Assembly (NCBI GenBank): GCA_037176885.1
Contig: JAWWNJ010000025.1
Span: 62,001 to 126,000 of the forward strand
Direction of reading: 5' to 3'
Length of the DNA stretch: 64,000 bases
From: Favolaschia claudopus
Taxonomy: Eukaryota; Basidiomycota; Agaricomycetes; Agaricales; Mycenaceae
A program made the position numbers and the translations under genes. Shown here piece by piece: positions 34,191-46,023 of this stretch. The number at the start of each line of letters is the position of its first letter. Within the stretch, counting starts at the first letter, position 1. The notes under the pieces were generated by a model that was not told where the DNA came from, did no database searches, and was given only the letters and a program-made list of their open reading frames with translations.

Positions 34191-34605
34191 TAGTGGGAAT
34201 ATCAGGCCCACTTTTATTTAGCCTTGATTTTTGCCATATCTTGGGGCCCAATGCCGGAATATGGCGCTTGTTATGCGTAATAATCAGGCTCAAAAACAGC
34301 TCTTTATTATCTGTGATAAACCGTAGGCCCGCTAGCGCGGCAAAGCCCACTAACGGCACTAGCACCGAACATCGACAGCAACAGTACTGAACTTTGAGTC
34401 GGGATCAAAAGCTAGTTGACCCGGTCATCCAAGGCATAGTAATGCCGCACTGCCGGATTGATGCATGTCGTAATTGGTCCTGAGCCCGCACCAAGACATG
34501 CGGATAGCCATAAGTACAATTTTCGGCACCATCTGACTGCGACCACATTATACGCTGTCCAAAACAATGAATGCCATAGATTTATCTGAGATGCTACTAG
34601 TACTT

Positions 34606-35605
34606 CTAGAGACAGTTCAAAGATACACAAAAACTCGGTCGGACGTCCCAATAGCCCCAATAGCCGGAGAACTTGCCATTCTTGTACCATGGACACAAGG
34701 TGTAAGTCCAACCGACCTCGAGCCCGTCGACGTCGCGCTGCATCCGCACAGCCCTGCCGTTGATGAAATCGAATGTGAACCAGTCAAAAGGCAGTTCACG
34801 TCCAAGGTGACCCTCCTTTGCGACGAATCTTGCCAATATTGGGTCGTACATACAGGTCGTACGACGCGCGGGCGTCGAGCGCCGCGTCTGCATAGTGTTT
34901 GTTATATATTCAGTTAGAGTCCGTCGATAACTCGTGGCCACTTACACTTTAACATATCCTCGTACGACTCGTTCGTCGGTGAAGGCAGGCCATGGCGCCA
35001 ATCGTGCTCGTTCCTCTCCGTCTTATCGAGGTATAGTCCCAAACATTCCGCAGCGCAATCCTGCAAAGAAACGTTGCCGGAAAGCTTCACATACTTCTCC
35101 GGCTCCCCAATGCGGAGCATGAAGCCGAGGTCGCATAATGCTCTGGGTTGCAGACGGAGGTCTTCCCACACATACTTACCGTCGCACAAGAGCCCGCTTC
35201 CACATTTAAAAATGGCGCTGTCCTCCAATATTCGTTTCAATTGGACGGGGATGGCTAGCTCCTCCTTCAGATCCGCATCCTGTACGAATTTGGTTGCTCA
35301 CCTCGAATTTTTTTCATGTCTAGGACAACAACGTCGTACGCCGTTGCGATTTGAATTAGACTGACCCCCGCGTCGTCCCATGGGACGACATACCCTTCAA
35401 GTCCAGCCTCCTCCAACTCGGCCCGCTGGATTCCTCTGCGTTCTTCAGAAGTGGCACATGTCATTTCCCTCGCAGACACCTTGCGTTCCCCGCACTCTAC
35501 ATCAAAGCCTATGAAGTGGCCAGGCAGGATGGTCGCCAAGATGTTGTTTGCCTTGTCGACGCTGTCGACTACTACTGGCGGCGTATTGAGAGGATACGAA
35601 GGCAA
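34606..35605 (-). CDS. DnaQ/RNase D-like 3'-5' exonuclease domain protein (copy 1)
   Basis: Minus-strand gene of at least three exons. Exon about 35,605-35,302 has Exo I as FIGFDVEC (D-x-E) and SLIQIATAYDVVVLDM. The next exon has Exo II-like LKRILEDSAIFKCGSGLLCD and VSLQDCAAECLGLYLDK. The last holds Exo III-like YADAALDARASYDLY and a conserved tail ending CPWYKNGKFSGYW. The superfamily removes 3' nucleotides from DNA or RNA using two metal ions held by D-E-D-D residues. The same tail occurs in the gene at 39.0-40.0 kb. The exact start and splice sites are not settled; a frame change near 34,870 may be an intron or decay. Confidence 0.6.
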
Positions 35606-36351
35606 CTAGAGGGAGAAGATTCGGCGTCTGGATACGATGGTCACAGTGAATCTACCTTGCGGGGATTTGGGTCCTTGCGCTCGCGACCATGCTTGCGGTC
35701 CGACATGGATATAGCAGTGGAAGTGGTTAAGGAGGGGATGCGTGTTTGCGATTGTGACGACCAATTTGCTGCGGCCGTTATAGCTCAATTAGATTGAATT
35801 GTCGGACGAGCAGCAATGTCCGCGTCTCCAGCCAATCACAGTTAACTCCCGAAATGATTCAATGAGTTCCTCGAAAGCTTCCATCGATCACCGAATGAAA
35901 TGACAGGGCACAATAAGGTTTCGGGATCCAGCATTGCGCCGCCGCACCTACCATCCCTCTACCGCTGCTGATGCTCGCTGCTGCTGCCACAGTTTTGAAT
36001 CCTATAAGCACGTAATTATGGTCCGCGTCAAGCTGTACTCCAGTCTGTGTATAGAGGTCAGCACACAATTATCGTGTTTCGAGGGCAAGTATCTCCCATG
36101 AAGTCGATGCATTTCGGCGCAAGGTGACAAGCTGCCTTAGCGCACTTCACTCGCCCGAATTCCCGGCGTAAGAGAGGGAGTGGAGTATACCGATGGGCAC
36201 CGGACAAAGTGTAGCCAGTATTGTCAAATCTGCTGAGTTTGAATTGAGTCGATTGCATCGATAATAGAAGCACAGCTAACGAACTGGGTGATGACAAAAT
36301 AAAGCCCTCAGAAGCCCAAACAAATAAACAAGTTCCTCATCTTTTCCTACA

Positions 36352-37557
36352 ATGCACCAGTCGCTACCCACCGAAATGGTCGAAGCCATCCTCCTCGAAG
36401 CCCTCGACCCCTCGAACCCAAACACGACTTGGGTGGATTTTGTCGACTTGAGGCGAACCTTATGTCTTGTGTGCAAGATATGGAAGACATTGGTCGAAGG
36501 GCACTCCACGCTGTGGTCCACAATCACGATTCAGCGTTTCTCCACGCCCGCCCTTCTAAGACGTTGCATGGACATTTATAAAGGGACCGACGCAGTATTG
36601 ACCATCGACGCTAGAGCTAGGAAAGATACCGTGAAAGACAAGAAAATGCAGAAAGTCGAAAACGTTCATATGGATCGCTTCCTGGCGATGATAGGCGCGG
36701 AGGTGATGCCTTCGGCTTGGAAAGTAGCGAGGGTGACCGTGAAATCCGGAGGAGAAACAGAGATCGAGCAGGTTACAAACCTGCTGGCGCAACACAGCTG
36801 GCCGAGCTTACAGGCACTGGCACTGCAGCCATCGAGCAACATGGGGGCGGCACCAAGAGTGTTCGATCTGCCGCAAACCCACCAGATAACTACTCTTCAC
36901 CTTGACACCGCTTCTCCGCGACACATTCCTCTCTCCGTATTTCCTTCCCTCCACGACCTCGCTCTGCGAAACAGTGATTGCGGGCACTGGAACGGATTCG
37001 AAACCATACTCCACCTTTTGACGCATATACGCCGCCTAACGCTAGACAAAATCAAGATCGCCGGATGGCACTCCGACAGAGTCGTCCAAATGCCGGACAC
37101 ACTTGATACTCTACGTTTCTCCTATGAGAGCGTGGAGGGAGCAGCGGTCCTTGCACGCCTTGAAATTGGTGGACTGGAGACACTGGAAATCCGCGCATAC
37201 GGAGGTCGCGACCTTCGAGACGCAGTCGCCAGCAATCCATCCATATTCGCTAGGAGCCGGAAGATAACCGTCGCTCAGCGGCATGACTCTGAGTTGGAGA
37301 CGCGGGAAGCGACGCTTGCAGTCCTGCACGCAATGCACGACGTCGTTCGACTCGACATGGCATGTTTCGGACCACCGGGCGTGGCGGCGTTGAAGGAATT
37401 CGTGAGTAAAGGCGGCCAGCTGGAGGACTTGGAGGAGGTCAAATGCGGGGGTGTATTTAACGAAGCAGACATGCAGTACATTGCGGGAGGGAAGTTCGGA
37501 CAGAAGTTCGTAATCATGCAGCATGGCGGGGTAGTACGCAGAGGCCACGCGAAGTAA
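36352..37557 (+). CDS. F-box protein (single exon)
   Basis: Uninterrupted 401-aa frame from ATG 36,352. The N-terminus is an F-box: SLPTEMVEAILLEALDP, then LRRTLCLVCKIWKTLVEGH. The remainder has LRR-like strands (ITTLHLDTA, LHDLALRNSD, IRRLTLDKIKI, LETLEIRAYGG). Unlike the other F-box genes here it has no intron. It lies between two exonuclease-domain genes in convergent/divergent arrangement. It is presumably an SCF substrate receptor. Confidence 0.75.
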   Translation: MHQSLPTEMVEAILLEALDPSNPNTTWVDFVDLRRTLCLVCKIWKTLVEGHSTLWSTITIQRFSTPALLRRCMDIYKGTDAVLTIDARARKDTVKDKKMQKVENVHMDRFLAMIGAEVMPSAWKVARVTVKSGGETEIEQVTNLLAQHSWPSLQALALQPSSNMGAAPRVFDLPQTHQITTLHLDTASPRHIPLSVFPSLHDLALRNSDCGHWNGFETILHLLTHIRRLTLDKIKIAGWHSDRVVQMPDTLDTLRFSYESVEGAAVLARLEIGGLETLEIRAYGGRDLRDAVASNPSIFARSRKITVAQRHDSELETREATLAVLHAMHDVVRLDMACFGPPGVAALKEFVSKGGQLEDLEEVKCGGVFNEADMQYIAGGKFGQKFVIMQHGGVVRRGHAK

Positions 37558-37703
37558 CAAGAAAGTCTGTAGAGTCGTTCGAAGAAACGCAGTAGGTAGT
37601 CAGAAAACAGCGCACAGAACTCTCGCCGCCCCTTTCTTCCCCTCCCAGAAAAAGGAACGAAAAGCAAGAAAGAATCATGTCGAGTGAAGAAAGTGAAAGC
37701 GAG

Positions 37704-37907
37704 TATCGTGTAAACCGGCAAGAAATGGAAAAGGGTCCGGCAATCATGGCAGTCATGTCCAGATCAACTGAATCAGCTGGCATTGAGACGGCCACAAAGG
37801 CAGTGTATCGTGTAAACCGGCACGAAATGGGAAGAGACCGGCAATCATGGCCGTCACCTTCAGATCAATCAAATCAGCTCGCATCGAGACGGCCGTCAAA
37901 TCGGTAG
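37704..37907. repeat. 102-bp tandem duplication
   Basis: A block starting TATCGTGTAAACCGGCA at 37,704 recurs at 37,806 with moderate divergence (two copies, period 102). It lies just downstream of the F-box gene. The frame across it stays open for 76 codons, but no gene is recognised. Confidence 0.7.
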
Positions 37908-39045
37908 TTGGTCACATCAGGATATTAATCAATAGGATCAGCTCGAAACAGAACTAGAGAGGCCACCAAGGTCTACAGATTTCGAAGAAGTGTACACTTT
38001 GGGCCTCAATAGCGACATAGAGGAAAATGACTACCAGGGAAGAACTGTAGGGCGTTTGAGAGGAAATCGATGTCAGAAAAAAACGTGCCAGCAGTGCCAA
38101 TAGAGTTCGAGACGTCCGGCAATTACTTACCGGCCGACAGCCTGCGACCCACACTGTCGAGAAGAAAACGCATCGTGAGCTCCGCCTGTAAGTATGCTGG
38201 GGAGCTGGATGTTGGCCACGTAGCTTCAAAACCACTTTCAAGTTACAATTATTCACAGCGTGCAATGCTCTTATCAAACAAAGACAAGTTGGGCAAAATG
38301 CGGTTGAAATGCGGACTCAATGAATCAAGCCCAATCGGGAAGTCTACAAACCGTCTTTCTGGTCGTCAATCAAATTGTACCCTGCAAGGCGCAGAGGTCA
38401 TCTTGGTTATCGGGACCGCAACCTGCTCAATTATGGCGCTCGTGTTCTGCTTCGATGCTCATTCTTTATTGACGCTACAGCACGAGACAAGCAAAAATTC
38501 TAGGGTCGCAGAGTAAGTTCGTGCGCTCAAGAAAAAGCACTATATGATATGGCTCTTGGTCAGTTACTCGCAATTCGTGCTGGCATCCTCTCGTTGGCTC
38601 GCTCTGCTGGAAAACAAGTGATACACCGCTCGCATTTCAGATATCGTCATATACCGAAAACAACAATGACTCGCTGAAGTGACTTCCTATTGGACGCCTA
38701 TAACCGCAGGGCGGTCTTCTTTGCCGAGGCCACTGGATATGAATCGAGGTGGCTTCTACTGGATCTCCGCTGGATCTCATTCAATCGCATTTTAAATTTA
38801 TCCCTAGCAAAAACAAGAGAACACCTCAAATCAAGAGAAGACATAGTGAGGTCAAATCCCATATAACTTTTGCAGTTGCAGTTCTCACCACGCTACCACT
38901 CTCTTCCATAACTTTCATCCAGCGTCGAGAGAACGATGAACACACAACCCCAGCGCTTCGCCCCGGACGACGCAGCAACGAAAATGAAGCTGGGCAATCC
39001 GAAGTCCGAAAGCGTGAGCGTGAAGCGCTGGCAGCACACAAATAG
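37908..39045. other. Region without a recognisable gene
   Basis: A 148-codon open frame at 38,070-38,516 has no family signal and is probably chance. The stretch before 39,046 may hold the 5' exon of the exonuclease gene that follows. Confidence 0.4.
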
Positions 39046-39960
39046 TCGCTGAAGTCTCCCAGCTCAAAGCATACGAACAGCAACAGACTATAATCCTGAT
39101 TGGCGACGTCGACGAGGCCAACAATCACCTCCGTTCCATTGGCTCAAACTCAGTCATCGGCTTCGACAGTGAATTCAAAGTACGCCGAAATCTTTGTAAG
39201 GTCACAGACACGAACTAACCTTCGATGTAGCAGTCCGTCAAGGACAACCGCGGCAAGGTTTGTACCGTGCAATTAACGACCGACGACAACACTTATGTGG
39301 TGGATATGACTCGATTCGACGGTGCGAGTAGACAACGGGCCTAGACTTAGCTGACGATGCCATAGGTTGCCCCGCCGAGCTGCGCAGAATTCTGGAGGAC
39401 CCTACAATCGTAAAAGCTGGCACAGGTCTCCATTGTGACGGAAAAATTATCTCTGAATGTTTTTCAATCGACGTCAAGAATTGCCAAGATCTGGGCTGCA
39501 TGATTCGGATAGCGTTCCCAATACACTACCAAGACACGACATCCCCGCTGTCTTTGCAGCAAATGGTCGCGGATGTCCTACATCGCGACCTCAAAAAAGA
39601 CAATCGCATGGCGGATTGGGAGCTTGGTTTGAGGGACGATAGGGAAGGACGACCGTTGGACAGTATGCTGCTGTGTAAGCTCTCACAAAAGCGGCACGTA
39701 GTGCATGCTCATTGGGACTGCAAACAGATGCCGCACTCGACGCGCAAGCCGGATTGGAATTACACTATCAGCTCGTCGCAGCCATAGCAATGACAGCCCA
39801 ACAGAGGAAAGTCGACATCCCCATCGACTGGTACACCTACGATTGTTACAAAGGAAAAGCAGCGAGGATGGAAACCGACATTCACAACAAGATAGTATTC
39901 TGGTCATGGGCACTGTGCCCATGGTATGTAGGCGGCAAATTCAGTAACTTTTGGAAATAG
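39046..39960 (+). CDS. DnaQ/RNase D-like 3'-5' exonuclease domain protein (copy 2)
   Basis: Plus-strand counterpart of the gene at 34.6-35.6 kb. Exon about 39,046-39,180 ends in VIGFDSEFK (Exo I, D-x-E). A 39,232-39,323 exon gives CTVQLTTDDNTYVVDM. The next begins with CPAELRRILEDPTIVKAGTG, followed by LHCDGKII (Exo II). The last has TDAALDAQAGLELHYQLV (Exo III region) and a tail ending CPWYVGGKFSNFWK before the stop at 39,958-39,960. The junction near 39,673-39,712 is uncertain. The shared tail (P-F/I-D-W-x-T-x-D ... L-C-P-W-Y-x-x-G-K-F) marks a subfamily distinct from ordinary WRN-type exonucleases. Confidence 0.6.
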
Positions 39961-40380
39961 TTACACGCAACTGATCGTTCATGGCACGCAATATTAACCA
40001 ATAGTACTTATTCCTTCGTTCTGAAATAGCGGTCTGAACGCGGGACAACTGGAAACAGGCACATTGACGACTAACGAGTACATTGGAATCAGAGCTACTA
40101 CTTGCAATCGAGTCACGCGTCATGGCGTCGGTCCAAGGAGCAAAACTGATGTTAGGATTACACTACCAGAAACGAAGAAGCCACACCTGCACACAGGAAA
40201 TGGCATCTTCACCGCCCGCGCTTGGGAATCGTCAAACAAATTATATGTAAGAGTGAATAAACGATCGTTCCAAGCATCGATCAGCGCCATCACAGGCCTT
40301 CTATCAACGCTCCATCGAATATAGCAAAGGAATCAAGCCAGGCGGAGTAACTCTAGCGAGACTATGAACTTAAAGAGTAA

Positions 40381-41245
40381 ATCAACAACAAATGACACTT
40401 ACACGCTTAAACTGAACACCATCTTGACACTCAAGAGTCACTCGGACCTGAATATGTTGCCCAGGCCAAAACGCCCACAAGTCACCTTCCCATAGAGCCA
40501 TCTTCTCACAGTCGACAGTAACCTGAGAACAATGAGCGACACTGGACAACTCTCAACTAGTTCGGCCGCTCACTTGAATAGTCGCACTATCGTCAACCAC
40601 AGGGCCGATCCAGGTATACATCGTACAATCAGCAGGAGGGTCGCAATCCTAACAAAGTATAGATATAGAAGCCGCGGATTTGATTAACGAACGGTACCAG
40701 AACGTAACCAGAATCCCTCAACTGCCACCACTGACCTTAAGAGGGGGAGGATGGCAGCGACATGACGATAGACTCTTCAAAGCTCGAAGCTGCCTCTTGA
40801 ACACACGCTTGCCCGCCGAACCAGAGTGAGAAGGGCATTTGAGGGTGATGATCCAACAGTTTATGGTATCCTACGACGGATCGGTGAGGCACACAGCGTA
40901 CAGCAAGCCGAGTATACAACTGACCGGGAAAGCGACACTGCTCAACCTGCGATCGAAGACCGCTTCCACTGAATGCACCTCTCCGATCAACCATGCATGG
41001 TATTGCTGGGGATACCGCTTGACCACATTGGCTATTCGGTGACGTAGGGGTGGAGGAGGAGTAGTCGCCTTGTACGAGAAACAGTCAATATGACCATGCA
41101 CGGTATTGGGAATAGTTCTATCCCTGGTCAAGACGTAGTCGATGTCGGGACGATCGAATGCGAAAAACCGACAGTCGGCACTATTGGAGTGTTCAGCACC
41201 AGCGGCGAAGCTCTGAAACATATGCCGGAGATCAACGTTGTCCAT
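40381..41245 (-). CDS. Unnamed tandem-family protein, paralogue 1
   Basis: Probable start ATG 41,245. The first exon carries the family signature DIDYVLTRDRTIPNTV, then CFSYKA and, about 30 residues on, HAWLIGEV. A downstream exon near 40,540-40,390 has WPGQHIQVRVTLECQDG. The same order (Y-V/I-x-T-R-D-R/K, F-S/T-Y-K, I-G-E/S-V, then a beta-rich V-x-V-x-L-C-x-D segment) appears in the next three genes. The family is not one I can name. Splice sites between the two ends are unresolved. Confidence 0.45.
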
Positions 41246-42499
41246 GGCGTATATGGTGGATGGAAGAGCGAAATGGAGGTGGATGAAGAGAACAAGATTT
41301 CGTTTAAAAGCTGCCACGAGCAGATGAGAGTCATATACCGGAAAAGGAAAAGGAACAACCATGACTCACACAACCCCAGTGAACCACCTGAACCAAATGG
41401 GACAACGAAGGGTGGAAACCATCTGACAATGACGATGTCAACGAAAACATAGAGAAATGAATGAACAACCCAAGACCCGCCCCACTCTCGAATTCATACG
41501 TCATTACCGAGTAGTGCTCTCCGTCGTCGAAACCGTCGGGAGAAAACAAGACAACAAAAAACAAAAAATCAGATACTGGTGAGCAACGCGCCAAAAGAAT
41601 GCGAAGTATCAATGGAAGACGAGCTCCGTGTTGTGGGAGAATTAATCTCAACAACGACCGACAACGAACGAGGACTAGATTGTGGAACCCTCATCGACGA
41701 TGCAGATGGCCGAAAACATCGAAAGAAACCAGGAGCCAGAATCAGCCCCAAGGATCAACCTGAGAAGGAGACTAGAGCACGTTGTGTGGGTCCCAGAAAG
41801 TAATCGGCCGAAAAACTCTCGCTGATAGTGACCCTACACAAAATCTCTGAGCATCTCCTGTTATCTTGATGGCGCACTGCTGTCAGTGTGAGCGCTGAGT
41901 GCGTAGTCGATTGGCGGCAGAGGTCAGTCAAAGCAAACAGACCCAGCTTATAACAAACGACCTCAATAGACCGGGCCGAACTTAACCGGAACACGCCCTC
42001 GTGACTCCACTTGCAGAGACAGTCATAAGAAATTATATTGGAAATTGTGACTGACTCGTATCGCGATCTCAGCCGCTGTCCCAATGTCGTCGAGAGTCGA
42101 CACGTATCGCGACGACAGGGTGTCAAGGTCACTTCAACATCGAACAAGAGTCAGTGGTCGCGCTGCTGATAATTCCGGCCTCCGAGTCGATCAATTACTG
42201 ACACACACACGATATTGCGGAGTCTGTACACGCGAAAGTCAAACCCCAATCGAGGCAAACAGTCAAACCACTCATGTTCAGAATTTACTGCAGAAGTAGA
42301 GATTGCAGACGACGACAGCAATCTAACTTGCTATAAACAATCTAACTTGCTATGAAATTGAAACCAAGCGGGTCAAATGAATAGCGGGACGGGACCCATA
42401 CTTGAAGCTTCAATTGAGGTGACGGGATAATAGTATGAAATTTCGGGTGGAGAAAGGAATTAAGGAAGACTCGATGTCATGCAGTTATGCAGAAGTCAC

Positions 42500-43405
42500 C
42501 GACACTACTCAACGGCCAACATCGGAGGCGGACAGCGCGCTCCATTCCCGGAACCAGAGGGAAAAGAACTTTGAAAACACTGAGCGTCATAGACCAAAAA
42601 ACAGGACGGGTTTACATACCTTGTCGACACTGCCGTTTTCAGACAAGGTCTCGTCTTTGCACAAATTGACGGTGACCTGAAAAGCCTGGCCATCTCGGAA
42701 CGCGATATGCTTGCGCAATTCAATGCAAGGAATGGCCACCTTGGCGCGTCTGGTTATCACCTCATTGAAATAGAGGACTAAATTAAAAAATGACGTACCA
42801 AAATTTCAATTAGGAATCCATCGTCTGGGTCGTCAACAAGCCAGCTGCGACGAGCAATCCCGTTCTACGGCAAAGCACCATGAGTCGACGAATTAGAGCA
42901 CGCGAAAACCGACCGATTCAGTCAAGTCCTGTTGGACGATGGCTTGGAGAGCTTGAACCTGCATCTTAAAATACTGCAACGTGTCTTTGTCTGTAGTGCG
43001 AGGGCATCTAGCGAGCAAGCGGACGCATTCGCCTCCTTTGCCCTGGATTGCAATACGAGAAGTCATTAACGACCAACAGTGCAGGAACACACGTACCTCC
43101 AAATTGAGAGGATTCCAAGTAAAGATATGCTGATGGTCAACTACTTCCCCAATCAACGTGGCCTCATAAAGCGGCACTTGCAATCGAAAGGTAGTAGACG
43201 GAAAGCGAGCATTGAACAAATCCACAGCAACAGATTTATAAGTAAAACGCTCCAGAGCTAGCTCCCCAGAGGCCAATTCTTGGACCGATCTAATGGTACG
43301 GTCGCGGGTCAGGACAAAATCCGTACCACACTTGTCAAGAGCAATTTGACGAGGAAAGGTAGTTGCCGTGGATCGCAAGTACATTGATGCCAGCGTCCGA
43401 GTCAT
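42500..43405 (-). CDS. Unnamed tandem-family protein, paralogue 2
   Basis: ATG at 43,405. The first long exon has TDFVLTRDRTIRSV, RFTYKSVAVDLFNAR and VPLYEATLIGEVV. It ends near 42,901 at FR, where GTGCTC to CCGTAG (about 42,900-42,865) can be an intron leading to GIARRSWLVDDPDDGFLIEI. A further exon near 42,770-42,620 gives HIAFRDGQAFQVTVNLCKDE. This is the most complete member of the cluster. Function is unknown; the segments look beta-rich. The last exon is not resolved. Confidence 0.5.
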
Positions 43406-43639
43406 GGCGACTGTATCAAGACTGAACTACACAGGACACCAGGCTATATATACGTACGCGCATATCTAATCTAATCTCTGAGAAAGGTGACGATCACCGG
43501 CAGACAAATGGTGAATACGTAAACGATAACATTCACGCTCTCCCGACATCAGCGTCCGACAGGTAGTTATGGCTGCGAAGCCACAGACTAAAGGTCTGCC
43601 GTACCATAAGAAGGAGGGAGTTGTCAGATGTAGCTAGAC

Positions 43640-44447
43640 TGACCTTAACGGTGTCACCCCTCACAGGGCAATCATAAGATTCGTCCTTGCATAAATTAAC
43701 GACAACTTCGACGTCCCTGCCAACTGGAAAATCGAACTGAACACCAGCATCGTTAAGCGAAGTCCAAACCTATGAAGCGGGAACGTATTGATGGGGTCTC
43801 CGACGTAGACACAACAAAAAATAAAACGTACTTCGATTGCCTTCGAACCATCTTTCAACGACCGAATCCATCCACCCAATACCTCTCCGGGCTTGGAATA
43901 TACGATAAGGTCGAGAAAGGAAGGTGGCAATAAGAACGGGAACAGAGTTAGTGGTATAGTACAAGTGTTAGACCAGATATTCACCGTTTCTTTAACATCA
44001 ATTTCAATGATTTCCTCCAAGACGCGAACTTGTTCATTGAATAATCGAACGGTTTCGCTGTCTGCCCCACCAGGGCATTGTAGAAGGATTCGATTGCAAT
44101 AGCATCCAGAAGTCTGAAGGACATGAATCGCACAAAAACTGTAGATTCAGAGCGATACTCACCTCCGCCATGTGAGGATTATCGTGATAGGCGAGCTCTG
44201 ATCCTGCCACAGAGCCAATGAAGCAAGGCCGGTACCTTGGCACTTGCATGCGATACGGACTGAGGTGACGCTCGTATATTTCTTGATGAAACATTTCTTT
44301 GTAGGAAAAACGATCAAAAGGCCCACAGACATCAGTGACACATTTATCACGAGTAGCGATGTAATGCTCTCCAACGCGGTCGACGGCGAGAGTAGGTCGA
44401 GTAGGATCTCTGACCGAAGTGAACAAGACCGTGGCTCGAGAAGGCAT
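43640..44447 (-). CDS. Unnamed tandem-family protein, paralogue 3
   Basis: ATG at 44,447. The first exon has HYIATRDKCVTDVC, FDRFSYKEMFHQEIYERH and CFIGSVAGSELAYHD. Later exons include a segment near 43,770-43,640 with GRDVEVVVNLCKDESYDC, matching the C-terminal part of paralogue 2. It lies head-to-tail with its neighbours. Splice sites are partly unresolved. Confidence 0.5.
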
Positions 44448-44491
44448 CACAGGCAGGAAAGGAAGAAGAAGTAGATGTATTACAATGACAA

Positions 44492-45345
44492 CTAAACATA
44501 CTGCAAATAGTCGTTTTCACGATGACGAACCCAGATCCGGTAATCCTGGCAATGATTCGACATCAAGGAGGGTCGAGAAATGAATTGCGCTCGCCTTCGA
44601 GACAAGACCGTCAGCGTCAGCGGCACTCTCATGCCGTTGCAACGTCGCTTCCAACTCGAGCACATGTCCCACATCGTGGTCCAATAAAGACGGTGATGTG
44701 TCCCAAATCTTGAACAAATCAGTAAAGAACAAGCATGACTAGATCCGACTACCGTGATGTATTGCCAGTGCAACGAGTTCTCCCCAAAAGACCGTGTTAT
44801 TGGGCCAGGCTGTGAAGACTCGTCATACATACATAACCGCGTGAGCAATGACAGAACAAAAGATGGGATGTGCACCGTATCGGCATCATCGATGCGCATG
44901 ATAGACTCCAAGGTGGCCCATTGATCGGCGAATAGTCTGCTAATAGAGTCGTCCAGGTTCGGATTCCGCAATGTGGCCGTGTATCGCAACAATCCGGTTT
45001 CCTGCACGCTGAGATGAATAACCAACCATGAGACTAATGGTGAACAGGACCTACCGTATCGAAGACTTCGGAGGCAGACACCAAGCTTCCAAACAATCGA
45101 ACTTGTAGAACGGGAACCTCCCGCCGGACAAATTGCGGGAGTTGCTGATTTCGTTGCGCAACGACAGGCAAAGGAGGGTCTTGCAAATCGATGAAAGAAA
45201 AAGCCTCCCGATATGTCGAGGATTTCCTCGTGTGAGATCTAATGGAGTCAAAATGCTCCTTGTACTGAATATGGGCAAGAATCCGGGTAAAGCGATTAGC
45301 GGCGACGCTACTGTCCTTCCGGAAGCGCTGGAATAGAGTAGACAT
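44492..45345 (-). CDS. Unnamed tandem-family protein, paralogue 4 (diverged)
   Basis: ATG at 45,345. The first exon gives FVRREVPVLQVRLFGSLVSASEVFD, corresponding to the VPLYEATLIGEVV region of paralogue 2; a TRD motif is not recognisable. The following exon has LRNPNLDDSISRLFADQWATLE and SFVLSLLTRLCMYDESS. The last part at about 44.73-44.52 kb has VGHVLELEATLQRHES, like the C-terminal beta segment of the others. It is the most diverged copy and may be decaying. Confidence 0.4.
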
Positions 45346-46023
45346 GGGGGTAGAACGAAAAGGAGTAACACACCCGGTCTAATTGGCCGACCAAGTCTAA
45401 TTTGAAATTCCCTTGCATCGTGCTCCCGAATCAGAAGATTTCTCACTTGAGCCACGCGGACCTACAAAGAACCGACAGACAAGACAACTTACGGGTCCGG
45501 GCAACGGTCGAGTCATTGACACAATCGATATGCGGGATTGGATGGGAGTGGCATTTGTTATGTCCAAGCTGTGCGGGTGACACGAGTCATCACGACAACC
45601 AAGATCCGCGATCAAGATCAGCTTGATAAATTGCCTTGTGAATCACTGAAAATACATGAGGACCTACAAGGAAGATGTCACGGATCCCGGAAGCGATCGA
45701 GTAAGGAAAAATGTCGTTACGAACGGTGGGCGGGATTGGCTTGGCTGCGGAAACGGAGTCATCGGAGCGCAATAACCATTGACACGAAACCTCGTCAACC
45801 AGGATCAGCACAGTTGTTCGACTCCACAACTCTCCACAACCCGGATCTTACCTAGGCTGCCATGATTCAGATCAAGAATTGACATTAACTACATCATCGA
45901 TAAGATAAGCAAGGAGCGCACTGGATCGAAGAGCGGTTTTGAAGATAGAAAAAAAAAACAAGTGAAGAAGAAGAAGGAAGGATCCGGCGAAAATACTGTA
46001 CATACGAACATCATGAAAGCTCG
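45346..46023. other. Region without an assigned gene
   Basis: A 79-codon minus frame at 45,590-45,829 (VDEVSCQWLLRSDDSVS) could be an exon of the tandem family or of an unknown gene. Nothing else is supported. Confidence 0.35.

Noticed and set aside
34196..34215. GTGGG...CCCAC inverted repeat as the Helitron terminal hairpin
   Set aside because: It lies at the 5' side of the Helitron, whereas the hairpin should be at the 3' end; no TC or CTRR terminus could be tied to it.
38070..38516. 148-codon open frame
   Set aside because: No recognisable domain or intron logic; composition like flanking non-coding DNA.
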